Positions 25,994 through 33,919 of a stretch of DNA of 43,415 bases are shown piece after piece. The DNA comes from Gammaproteobacteria bacterium. GTDB lineage: Bacteria > Pseudomonadota > Gammaproteobacteria > Chromatiales > Chromatiaceae. The stretch covers positions 1 through 43,415 of the forward strand of contig JAAAOQ010000120.1 of the NCBI GenBank assembly GCA_009908845.1, read 5' to 3'. The notes beneath the pieces were generated by a model. It worked only from the letters and a program-made list of their open reading frames with translations, did no database searches and was not told where the DNA came from. The position numbers and the translations under genes were made by a program. Within the stretch, counting starts at the first letter, position 1. Every line of letters starts with the position of its first letter.

Positions 25994-26962
25994 ATGGATC
26001 TTTCTCAGATTCGGGCCCCGGTGGCCGATGACGTGAGGGCCGTTGACCGTCTCATCGTCGACCGGCTTCAGTCGAACGTGGCTCTCATCAACCAGATCGG
26101 CCATTACATCGTCAGTAGTGGCGGCAAGCGCCTGCGCCCGCTGCTCGTGCTGCTTGCGGCTCGCGCCTGTGGCTACCAGGGAGCGCGCCACCTCGATGCA
26201 GCCGCAATCGTCGAGTTTATCCATACGGCGACACTGCTGCATGACGACGTCGTCGACGGCTCGGAGCTGCGGCGGAACCGGGATACTGCCAACACGGTCT
26301 GGGGCAACGAGGCGAGCGTCCTGGTCGGCGATTTCCTCTATGCTCGCGCTTTCGAGATGATGGTCGATGTTGGCAACCTGCGCATCATGGAGGTGATGGC
26401 CGGCGCGACCGCGCGCATCGCCGAGGGCGAGGTCTTACAGCTGTTGAATGCCAACGATGCCGATACCGATGAGGCGCGCTACATGGAGGTCATCCAACGC
26501 AAGACGGCCACGCTCTTTGAGGCTGGGACGCGACTTGGAGCGGTGCTCACGGAGACCTCTGATGAGGTCGAGACCGCGATGGCGAACTACGGACTGCATC
26601 TTGGCATCGCGTTTCAGTTGGTCGATGACGCGCTTGACTACGTCTCGGACGACGGCGTGATCGGAAAGAAGATCGGCGATGATCTTGACGAAGGGAAGCC
26701 CACGCTTCCGGTGATTCGTGCGATGGAGGTCGGCAGCGAGGCCCAACGCAACTGCTTGCGCCGAGCCATTGAGGAAGGTGGGCGCAAGCGCATCGACGAT
26801 GTCGTAGAGGCTATTGTCGCAACGAACGCAATCGACTATACTGTCGAGCTTGCTCGCTGGCATGCAGCCGCAGCGAAGCGGGCATTGGGAGCGGTTCCTG
26901 AAACACCGAGCCGCAACTCAATGGCTGCGACCGCCGATTTTGCGGTCGCGCGGACCTATTGA
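25994..26962 (+). CDS. ispB: Octaprenyl diphosphate synthase
   Basis: This 322-residue trans-polyprenyl diphosphate synthase makes the side chain of ubiquinone or menaquinone from FPP and IPP. GGKRLRPLLV at 43-52 binds IPP. LLHDDVVDGSELRRN (DDVVD at 84-88) is the first aspartate-rich motif and LVDDALDYVSDDG the second. The length and the divergent position opposite rplU match IspB of gammaproteobacteria. Chain length cannot be told from sequence alone. Confidence 0.93.
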   Translation: MDLSQIRAPVADDVRAVDRLIVDRLQSNVALINQIGHYIVSSGGKRLRPLLVLLAARACGYQGARHLDAAAIVEFIHTATLLHDDVVDGSELRRNRDTANTVWGNEASVLVGDFLYARAFEMMVDVGNLRIMEVMAGATARIAEGEVLQLLNANDADTDEARYMEVIQRKTATLFEAGTRLGAVLTETSDEVETAMANYGLHLGIAFQLVDDALDYVSDDGVIGKKIGDDLDEGKPTLPVIRAMEVGSEAQRNCLRRAIEEGGRKRIDDVVEAIVATNAIDYTVELARWHAAAAKRALGAVPETPSRNSMAATADFAVARTY

Positions 26963-27015
26963 TTATCGATTCCCGGGTCCCGTGAGGGGCTCGCTTGCAG
27001 AGCGAAATCAGATTT

Positions 27016-27092
27016 CGGGGTGTAGCTCAGCCTGGTAGAGCACTGCCTTCGGGAGGCAGGGGCCGGAGGTTCGAATCCTCTCACCCCGACCA
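27016..27092 (+). tRNA. tRNA-Pro (anticodon CGG)
   Basis: This 77-base tRNA has an acceptor stem CGGGGTG/CACCCCG, a D-arm with AGCTCAGCCTGGTAGAGC, an anticodon arm CTGCC-TTCGGGA-GGCAG with anticodon CGG, a T-arm with GGTTCGAATCC, discriminator A and an encoded CCA end. It follows ispB by 53 bases. The 3' end faces the remains of a tyrosine integrase, as at typical tRNA integration sites. Confidence 0.96.
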
Positions 27093-27199
27093 TTATCAAT
27101 CAGTTAGCTTCTCCTGTGAGCTCGTCGAAATCGCCCGCGTGATGCGATCGTGACATGCGGTCGAGATTGGCGACGGCACTCCTGACGCCCTTGGTGAGC

Positions 27200-27343
27200 C
27201 TAAGGTTCAGTGTGCGGAATGGGTTCCGTGACCGCTGCCGCTGCTCGGTCGAGAATGGCCGCTGCTGAGGCGAGATCATCTGGCCGCAGATGCGCATAGA
27301 CGGCCGCGGTGATGCTGATATCGTTGCGTCTCAGCAGCTCGGA
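27200..27343 (-). pseudogene. Decayed tyrosine integrase, C-terminal relic
   Basis: Reading leftward from 27343, the frame gives SELLRRNDISITAAVYAHLR and then PDDLASAAAILDR before a TAG at 27200-27202. This matches the end of site-specific tyrosine recombinases, where the last block has SELLGH..., then the nucleophile Tyr in a (V/R)YAHL context. Here the usual Gly-His is replaced by Arg-Arg, while the Tyr is kept. Upstream the frame soon stops looking like an integrase and there is no start, so only a fragment remains. The stop is 107 bases from the tRNA-Pro 3' end. It is probably the footprint of a lost integrated element. Confidence 0.6.
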
Positions 27344-27436
27344 TTCGGCTCGATTCCAACTCCGGCTTTCACGAGCCAACCTCCAAACGTCCTTAGCTCT
27401 TCGAGTGAAGCGTCGCTCGAGTCTCCGGCTCGGCAG

Positions 27437-28255
27437 TCAACCCCCTCGACACAGGTCTTCAAGCGCGTCGATCTCGCTTGCGGCGAAGCCGGCCTCCAAT
27501 CGTGCTTCGCGGTTCAGTGGGCATCGGATCTCGCCGTGTAGATGACGCTTGATCAGGTCGGTAAAGGTGCTATTCGGGTCGAGACCGCGGTCTTGGCAGA
27601 GATGCCTGTACCAGCGATTGCCGACGGCGACATGGCCGACCTCGTCGCGGAGGATGATGCCTAGCCGATCGGCGGTCTCATCGTCACCGACGGTGCGCAG
27701 GCGTTCGATCATGCCGGGTGTCACATCAAGACCGCGGGCCTCGAGCACCCGTGGCACCAGCGCCATCCGTTGCAGCGCATCGCCGGCTGTGCGTCTCGCC
27801 ATATCCCAGAGGCCGTCATGAGCAGGGAGGTCGCCGTAATCGTAGCCCAATGTCTGCAGGCGTTCGCGCAGCAGCACGAAGTGCTCGGCTTCCTCGATCG
27901 CGACCTGTGTCCAATCTTGCCGGAAGGTATCGGGCATCTCGGTGAAGCGCTGGACGGCATCCCAAGCCAGGTTGATCGCGTTGAACTCGATATGGGCTAC
28001 TGCGTGGATCAGCGACGCCCGGCCGCGCGCCGTCGTGAGCTTGCGCTTTGGCAGCGCCCTCGCCGGGACGAGCTGGGGGCGGCTCGGCCGTCCCGGGGTT
28101 TCGTGCGGTTGCCACGGGCTTGGCGTGCTGGCTGCTAGCTCGCCCCGGCGCCAGCGCGCCGCGACCTCGCGTGTGCATTCGACCTTGCGTGCTGGGTCGG
28201 ACTCAATGAGGCAGGTAGCGGCTGCCTGGGCGAGACTGTCTGTGAGGTGAAACAT
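27437..28255 (-). CDS. DUF455 family ferritin-like protein
   Basis: This 272-residue protein of the DUF455 family has a ferritin-like four-helix fold with predicted metal ligands. IHAVAHIEFNAINLAWDAV, QVAIEEAEHFVLLRERL and ILRDEVGHVAVGNRWYRHL supply repeated E-x2-H or E-x3-H groups expected to bind two metal ions. The N-terminal part has no clear motif. I chose the ATG at 28255 (MFHLTDSLAQ); a longer frame to 28321 adds poorly conserved residues. Function is unknown. Family members have been suggested to be oxygenases or hydroxylases. Confidence 0.85.
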   Translation of the reverse strand: MFHLTDSLAQAAATCLIESDPARKVECTREVAARWRRGELAASTPSPWQPHETPGRPSRPQLVPARALPKRKLTTARGRASLIHAVAHIEFNAINLAWDAVQRFTEMPDTFRQDWTQVAIEEAEHFVLLRERLQTLGYDYGDLPAHDGLWDMARRTAGDALQRMALVPRVLEARGLDVTPGMIERLRTVGDDETADRLGIILRDEVGHVAVGNRWYRHLCQDRGLDPNSTFTDLIKRHLHGEIRCPLNREARLEAGFAASEIDALEDLCRGG

Positions 28256-28450
28256 GGATAACGCGCTGTTGTAACCGGTTCTGTCGAGCTCCATCCTGTT
28301 CAAACGCTGATCGACTGCCATTCGCAGCCGTCAACGCGTGAATCTTCAACGCGGGTTGTCGTCGACTGCTCCGACTTCCGCTATGCTAGAAAGGTATTCC
28401 ACCAAAAACTGAAGCACTGGCAGCGTCTTTGCGCCAAGAGGATGGTTCCC

Positions 28451-28711
28451 ATGAAGTTGTGTAAGACGTGTTTTTCCTCGCCCTGGCCATTTGTCCTAAT
28501 GACCGTGATCGCGTCAATGACCGGTTTCATCACCTGGCTCACGCTCGGACTGTCGCAGCCCGATCCGCAGCTGCGTATCGCCGTTGCGGTGATCGCCTTC
28601 GTTGCGGTCGAGGCCACACTGGTCCATTACGTCATCTGTTGCATGCGCCGGCATTGTCGACATCACTCTTCGCCCGCTCAACAGGATCGACACCTGAGCC
28701 AAGGGGCTTAG
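28451..28711 (+). CDS. Small two-helix membrane protein, unknown
   Basis: This is an 86-residue protein with two hydrophobic segments: PFVLMTVIASMTGFITWLTL and RIAVAVIAFVAVEATLVHYVI. A Cys pair (CKTC, residues 4-7) precedes them, and the tail is His/Cys/Arg-rich (CCMRRHCRHHSS). The start at 28451 has an AGAGG site nine bases before it. The Cys/His pattern could bind a metal, but I do not recognise a family. It stands alone between DUF455 (divergent) and tsaB (convergent). Confidence 0.55.
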   Translation: MKLCKTCFSSPWPFVLMTVIASMTGFITWLTLGLSQPDPQLRIAVAVIAFVAVEATLVHYVICCMRRHCRHHSSPAQQDRHLSQGA

Positions 28712-28740
28712 CAGCCTCCGGGCAAGCCGCCGTCAGAGAC

Positions 28741-28777
28741 GATCAGGGCCGGCCTGATCAGACCCTTGATCAGGCCG
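28741..28777. terminator. Nested inverted repeats at convergent gene ends
   Basis: GATCAGG (28741-28747), CCTGATC (28753-28759) and GATCAGG (28768-28774) can pair in two exclusive ways. The stronger one is CGGCCTGATC/GATCAGGCCG with loop AGACCCTT. It overlaps the last codons of tsaB and lacks a T-tract. It may end transcripts from both sides. Confidence 0.4.
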
Positions 28778-29456
28778 ATCGGCTGACCTCTGCGACATGA
28801 TTGCGCAAGTATCTCGGCAGTGCGTCGGCCGCCCGCATGGGCGGTGTGCTTGCGATCTGGAGCTGAGCCAACAGCAGCAGGTCCTGCGCCTCTGCCCTTA
28901 TCGCTTCGCCACGCTCGCTGATGCGCTCGCCTTGGCGCTCGTAGAGGGACGGATAGACATTCCAACCGTCACCGACCGCGCACCAATCCCGGTCCGGCAG
29001 GAGCGGAACGCGCTCCGGCGCGACAACGCATTCGTCCTCGATCAATCGTAGATGTGGGTGCCCAGGCTCGGCTTCGAAGTATGCCCAATAGACCTCGCCC
29101 ATGCGGGCGTCGAGGGCGCAGGCGAGATGGGACTGACCGGTCTGCCTGCGGGCCGATTGGGCCGTTGCGGCGAGCGTCGAGACCCCGATCACGCCGGAGC
29201 CTGCCCCGAACGCGATACCTTGGGCCACGGCCGCGGCAATCCGTACGCCTGTGAATGAGCCCGGTCCGCGACCGTATACGACCGCATCGAGGTCGGCCAG
29301 ACTCAGGTCGGCTTCCTGCAGGAGCCCATCGATCATGCCTAGGATGAGATCGGCATGACGGCGCGGCGCGTCCTCGAGACGCTGCTCGATCTGATCACCG
29401 ATCATTAACGCTGCCGAGCACCAGGGACCGGCGGTTTCGAGTGCGAGGAGTTTCAT
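28770..29456 (-). CDS. tsaB: tRNA threonylcarbamoyladenosine synthesis protein TsaB
   Basis: This 228-residue ASKHA-fold protein, a paralogue of TsaD, forms the TsaBDE complex for t6A37 synthesis in tRNAs reading ANN codons. LLALETAGPWCSAALMIGD is the first phosphate-like loop. RRHADLILGMIDGLLQEA and VVYGRGPGSFTGVRIAAAVAQG are typical of TsaB. The N-terminal part is well conserved and the C-terminal end (ALPRYLRNHVA) is the usual RYLR..VA motif. It is divergent from the SNF2 gene, with a 275-bp gap. Confidence 0.93.
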   Translation of the reverse strand: MKLLALETAGPWCSAALMIGDQIEQRLEDAPRRHADLILGMIDGLLQEADLSLADLDAVVYGRGPGSFTGVRIAAAVAQGIAFGAGSGVIGVSTLAATAQSARRQTGQSHLACALDARMGEVYWAYFEAEPGHPHLRLIEDECVVAPERVPLLPDRDWCAVGDGWNVYPSLYERQGERISERGEAIRAEAQDLLLLAQLQIASTPPMRAADALPRYLRNHVAEVSRSA

Positions 29457-29610
29457 CGGCTTATCGAGGCTTGAGCTGAGGACGGGGCAGCAATGGGATG
29501 AGGCAGCGATCAGAGCGCGTTTTGGGAGGCTGGCTGAAAGCGCATCAAACCGCCTTGAGACTGTACCATGAGGCTATTTTTGCGACGCTCTTGGCCGTCC
29601 TTTGCTATCT

Positions 29611-29638
29611 CCGCTCCAGAAACATCCGCTCCAGAAAC
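29611..29638. repeat. Short 13-bp direct repeat in tsaB / SNF2 gap
   Basis: CCGCTCCAGAAAC occurs at 29611-29623 and 29626-29638 with two bases between, giving a 15-bp period. It lies about 94 bases before the SNF2 start. It could be a tandem operator or a chance duplication. Confidence 0.35.
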
Positions 29639-29731
29639 GGTTCATGCTGTCACGCCTTGGCGATCTGACTCGCCATCCGTGTGCGCTGAGCGCTGGGGTG
29701 GTGCGTCGTGCCTTGTCGCAAACCTCAAACA

Positions 29732-32700
29732 ATGACTGATCGTCGTGCTGCTTATCAAGCGCTCTTTGCCGATGAGCGCCGGATGCTCCGCGCCCTGTCG
29801 GTGGTCTCGGAGCCTGTGACCCAGACAACCTGGGGCCTCCTGCTCAAAGAGCTGGGTTGGAAGGATCGTCGGGGTATCGAGCTGCAAGCTCGGCTCGGCA
29901 AACCGCTGCGCGATCGCCTTACGGATGCCGGGCTGATCGAGTATCGCCGCAACGCCCTGGTTTGCCATCCGGATCTGCTCGAACCGCTGACGCGGGAGAC
30001 GATTGCGGACGGCAGCTTCGAGGCCATCGTTGCAGCCGCTGAACAGGTTGTGCCGACGCCGATGCGCAATGCCTGGGATCGACCCAGCGATGAGCGTCGT
30101 TTCCGACTGCTGCGCATCGCGGTCTACTCGGGGCGTGAGGACGAGGTCCTGAAGATGCTCTCGTTGCAGGGGCTGCCGTCGCTGTCCCAGGTGCGCTACC
30201 GCCAGGTCGAGCCCTTCTCGCGCATCTGCACTCGCGCGGCCGACCCGGGCTGGCTCGAGACCCTGCCCGACCGACTCAAGGTATTGGCGCTCGCGCCGAT
30301 GCTGCGCGAGGCGGCGCTGGACCTGAATGCCAAGCCCAGCTCCTACCAACTGCTGGAACGGTTGCTTGCGCCTTTGGCTCCGGCTTGCCCTGATGCGGCC
30401 GATGCGTTGGCCGAGCAGCGGCTGCAGCGTGGAAGAATTGCGCAGGTCGCGCCGCTGCTGTTGGGGCGCGATGACCCGCAGGCGCTGATACTGACCGGTT
30501 GGCGCCAATTCGTCTGTGGTCACTACAGGGCTGCCCTCGATGCCTACGAGACGGCCCTGCAGCAACTGCGGCGGCGCGTGCGCAAGCGTCATGTCTACAT
30601 CCCTGGCATACCGGGCGTGCTGCATCTGCTGGCCTTGCTGCAGCGCGGTAATCCCGAGGACTTCATTCAGGTGCGACAGCTGATCGCCGTCTGTCTCCGC
30701 GCGAGTGTGACGGATCTGCTCGAGCCGGTGTACCGATTGCTCGACGAGCTTGCCGGCGTCCTTGTCGGCGAGCGCCGTGCCGATGAGAGCATCTGGCTGG
30801 CGCACAGTCTGGCCCCGCGGGGTCCGTTCCCGCTGCTGTTCCAGTGCTTGACGATGCACTGGGTTGGCAATCGGCCAACGGTGGATCGGTTGGCTTCACT
30901 CGCCCGGGCTGCTGAACAGGCTGCGCAGGCCGGCCTGGATTGGTATGCCTCGGAGGCGATAGCGTTGCTCGAACGCTTTGATGCCGCCCCAGCAGTGCGT
31001 GATCGACCGTCGCCGGAGTCGCCACTGACCTCGATGGTCGATCTGCTGGAGCCACGGCCGCAATGGGAGATCGCGCTCGAGGCGTTAAAAGGCGTGGCGG
31101 CTCAGCAGACGAATACAGAGCAATCGCCCGGTCGGCGCCACGAGGCGGAGCTCCGTATGGCCTGGCTGTTGACCTGGAACGGTGAGATGGCGGTGCTCGA
31201 GCCGCGCGAGCAGAAACGCACCAAGCGTGGAAGCTGGACGCAGGGGCGGGCGGTTTCACTGCAGCGGCTCGCCGAAGAGCCCGAACGCTTCCCCTACCTG
31301 ACACCGAAGGACCGGGCGATCTGCGCCGCGATCGTCCCTCGGCAGGCCGGGTGGTACGGGCGGGACGGCCGCACAGGCTACAGTCTAGACCCCGACCGCG
31401 CGCTGGCGGCGGCGATCGGTCATCCGTTCGTGTTTCAGTCCGATTCACCGGAGACACCAGTCGAACTGAAGCGTGGCGAGCCGGCACTGACGGTGATGCG
31501 CCGAGAGCAGGACCTCCTAGTGACACTGGAGCCCTATCCCGCGGAGGATCGCTCGTTGCGGCCGGTGCAAGAGGGACCGCAACGCCTGCGCCTATTTCAG
31601 TTCGATTCCGGTCATCAGGAGATCGCGCGCATCCTGGGTCCTGAGGGGCTGAATGTCCCCAAGTCTGGTGAGCGAGCAGTGTTGGACAGCCTGATCGCGT
31701 TGGCCCCCTTGCTCACGGTACATTCCGACATCGGTGGCGGCACTCAGGCGGATCTCGTCGAGGCCGATGCGCGCCCCCACTTGCACCTGTCCCCGCTAGG
31801 GGAAGGGTTGCGCATCGAGCTCTACATCCATCCGCTCGGAGAAGGCGGTCCGCAGCTGCGCCCCGGTTCCGGCCGCGTTGGTTTGTTCGGCGAACGTGAG
31901 GGTCGGCCGCAGCGCTGTGTGCGTGATCTCCATGCCGAGCGGGCTGCCTCTGAGGCCGTGCGCGCTGCCTGTCCCGCGCTGAGCACGGCGGAGGAGATCG
32001 ACCGGATCGAGGCCGGAGCTTTCGATGATGAGCAGGAATGGACTTGGGACCTGCTCGATCCTGCCGAGGCGCTCGCTGCCCTGGAGCAGTTGCATGCGCT
32101 CGGGGATCAGGTGCAATTGGATTGGCCGCAGGGGCAGCGAAAGGTACTGAGCGAGGAACTCGGCTTGAGTCGGCTGGAGGTGAAGGTCCGGCAGAAGAAC
32201 GATTGGTTCGATGTGGCCGGCGGCCTCAGGCTCGATGATGGGCGAGTTCTTGCGATGCGCGAGCTGATCGAACGCGCAGCGGAGGCCCAGGGTCGCTATG
32301 TCCGCCTTGGCGAGGGTGACTTTCTGGTCTTGAGCAACGCCTTGCGTCGGCGTCTGCAGGGGCTCTCGGCTCTGCTTGATGAAGGACGTTTCCATCCGTT
32401 GGCGGCGCCGGCGGTGCAGGAGCTGCTCGAGGACGTCCAGGTAGAGGCCAGTGATGCGTGGCAGGGGCTGCTGCGGCGCCTGCGGCAGATCGAGGCGTTC
32501 GAGCCTCAGCTGCCCACGACACTGCAGGCGGAGCTCCGTGACTACCAGCGCGAGGGCTTTCGCTGGCTCGCGCGGCTTGCGCACTGGGGTGCAGGCGCCT
32601 GCTTGGCCGACGACATGGGGCTCGGCAAGACCCTGCAGGCGCTGGCCTTGATCCTGGCGCGCGCACCGGCGGGGCCGACCCTGGTCGTCGCGCCGACCTC

Positions 32701-33919
32701 GGTCTGCGGCAATTGGATCAGCGAGGCGCAACGCTTCGCGCCGACCTTACGGCCGCTGCGCTTCGGCGACGGCGAGCGCGAGGCGATGCTGGATGCGGCC
32801 GGGCCGTTCGATCTGATCGTCTGCAGCTACGGGCTGCTGCAGAGCGAGCGCGAGCGGTTGAGCCGGATCGACTGGCAGACGATCGTTGCCGACGAAGCGC
32901 AGGCGTTCAAGAACGCGATGACCAAACGCTCGCAGGCGATGATGTCGCTCAAGGGCGGGTTTCGGATGATCACCACCGGTACCCCGATCGAGAATCATCT
33001 CGGTGAGCTTTGGAACCTGTTCCGCTTCATCAATCCCGGCCTGCTCGGCTCGCTGCAACGCTTCAATCAGCGGTTCGCGACGCCGATCGAGCAGGATAGA
33101 GACCAGCAGGCGCGCCACCGGCTGCGCCAACTCATCAAGCCCTTCATCCTGCGGCGGTTGAAGAGTGATGTGCTTGCCGAGCTGCCGCCGCGCACTGAGA
33201 TCGACGTCCGGCTCGAGCTGAGCGCGGGCGAGATGGCGCTCTACGAGGCGCTGCGGCGGGAGGCGGTCGAGCGGCTGGACAAGGAGGGCAGTCAGGCCGG
33301 GGCCGGGCACAAGCGGCTGCTGCTGCTCGCCGAGATCATGCGTCTGCGCCGCGCCTGCTGCCATCCCAGCCTCGCGCTGCCGGGCACGGACCTCCCCAGC
33401 GCCAAGCTCGATGCCTTTGCCGAGATCGTCGACGAGCTGCTCGACAACCGCCACAAGGCGCTCGTCTTTAGTCAGTTCGTCGATCACTTGAGCTTGATCC
33501 GGGCGCATCTCGACCGGCGTCAGATCCGCTATCAGTACCTCGACGGCTCGACGCCGGAGCCGCAGCGGCGGGCGGCCGTCGAGGAATTCCAGGCCGGCGA
33601 GGGCGAGCTGTTCCTGATCAGCCTGCGCGCTGGCGGCGCGGGCTTGAACCTGACCGCAGCCGATTACGTCATCCATATGGACCCTTGGTGGAACCCGGCG
33701 GTCGAGGACCAGGCCTCGGATCGGGCGCATCGTATTGGTCAGGAGCGGCCGGTCACCGTCTATCGGCTGGTGGCCAAGGACACCATCGAGGAGCGCATCC
33801 TGAAGCTGCATGCGAGCAAGCGCGATCTGGCCGATGGCCTCTTGAGCGGGGCTGATGATGGCGGCAAGCTGAGCTACGAGGATATGCTCGCGTTGGTGCA
33901 GGCGTCGCCAGCCGGCTGA
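29732..33919 (+). CDS. Large SNF2-family DNA-dependent ATPase
   Basis: This is a 1395-residue protein with a C-terminal SNF2/RAD54-like helicase core. Motifs are: LADDMGLGKTLQALALI (Walker A, about 955-970), VVAPTSVCGNW (Ia), VADEAQAFKN (II, DEAQ), TGTPIENHLGELW (III), LVFSQFVDHL (IV), SLRAGGAGLNLTAADYVIH (V) and DQASDRAHRIGQ (VI). The first ~900 residues are helical and Arg/Glu/Leu-rich, with no family I recognise. The start could be the ATG at 29732 or a GTG eight codons upstream. It lies between tsaB and a yoaA-like helicase, genes that are neighbours in Escherichia coli. Its 3' end overlaps yoaA by 46 bases on the other strand. It may remodel nucleoprotein or restart transcription, but no role is shown. 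Confidence 0.9.
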   Translation: MTDRRAAYQALFADERRMLRALSVVSEPVTQTTWGLLLKELGWKDRRGIELQARLGKPLRDRLTDAGLIEYRRNALVCHPDLLEPLTRETIADGSFEAIVAAAEQVVPTPMRNAWDRPSDERRFRLLRIAVYSGREDEVLKMLSLQGLPSLSQVRYRQVEPFSRICTRAADPGWLETLPDRLKVLALAPMLREAALDLNAKPSSYQLLERLLAPLAPACPDAADALAEQRLQRGRIAQVAPLLLGRDDPQALILTGWRQFVCGHYRAALDAYETALQQLRRRVRKRHVYIPGIPGVLHLLALLQRGNPEDFIQVRQLIAVCLRASVTDLLEPVYRLLDELAGVLVGERRADESIWLAHSLAPRGPFPLLFQCLTMHWVGNRPTVDRLASLARAAEQAAQAGLDWYASEAIALLERFDAAPAVRDRPSPESPLTSMVDLLEPRPQWEIALEALKGVAAQQTNTEQSPGRRHEAELRMAWLLTWNGEMAVLEPREQKRTKRGSWTQGRAVSLQRLAEEPERFPYLTPKDRAICAAIVPRQAGWYGRDGRTGYSLDPDRALAAAIGHPFVFQSDSPETPVELKRGEPALTVMRREQDLLVTLEPYPAEDRSLRPVQEGPQRLRLFQFDSGHQEIARILGPEGLNVPKSGERAVLDSLIALAPLLTVHSDIGGGTQADLVEADARPHLHLSPLGEGLRIELYIHPLGEGGPQLRPGSGRVGLFGEREGRPQRCVRDLHAERAASEAVRAACPALSTAEEIDRIEAGAFDDEQEWTWDLLDPAEALAALEQLHALGDQVQLDWPQGQRKVLSEELGLSRLEVKVRQKNDWFDVAGGLRLDDGRVLAMRELIERAAEAQGRYVRLGEGDFLVLSNALRRRLQGLSALLDEGRFHPLAAPAVQELLEDVQVEASDAWQGLLRRLRQIEAFEPQLPTTLQAELRDYQREGFRWLARLAHWGAGACLADDMGLGKTLQALALILARAPAGPTLVVAPTSVCGNWISEAQRFAPTLRPLRFGDGEREAMLDAAGPFDLIVCSYGLLQSERERLSRIDWQTIVADEAQAFKNAMTKRSQAMMSLKGGFRMITTGTPIENHLGELWNLFRFINPGLLGSLQRFNQRFATPIEQDRDQQARHRLRQLIKPFILRRLKSDVLAELPPRTEIDVRLELSAGEMALYEALRREAVERLDKEGSQAGAGHKRLLLLAEIMRLRRACCHPSLALPGTDLPSAKLDAFAEIVDELLDNRHKALVFSQFVDHLSLIRAHLDRRQIRYQYLDGSTPEPQRRAAVEEFQAGEGELFLISLRAGGAGLNLTAADYVIHMDPWWNPAVEDQASDRAHRIGQERPVTVYRLVAKDTIEERILKLHASKRDLADGLLSGADDGGKLSYEDMLALVQASPAG

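Noticed and set aside
29642..30859. 405-codon open frame opposite the SNF2 gene
   Set aside because: It is a shadow of the plus-strand gene; no fold or start signal, Gln/Arg-rich translation.
31796..32731. 311-codon minus-strand frame inside the SNF2 gene
   Set aside because: Antisense shadow with low-complexity Gln/Leu/Arg translation.
32747..33811. 354-codon minus-strand frame inside the SNF2 helicase core
   Set aside because: The opposite strand carries all seven helicase motifs; this frame is a shadow.
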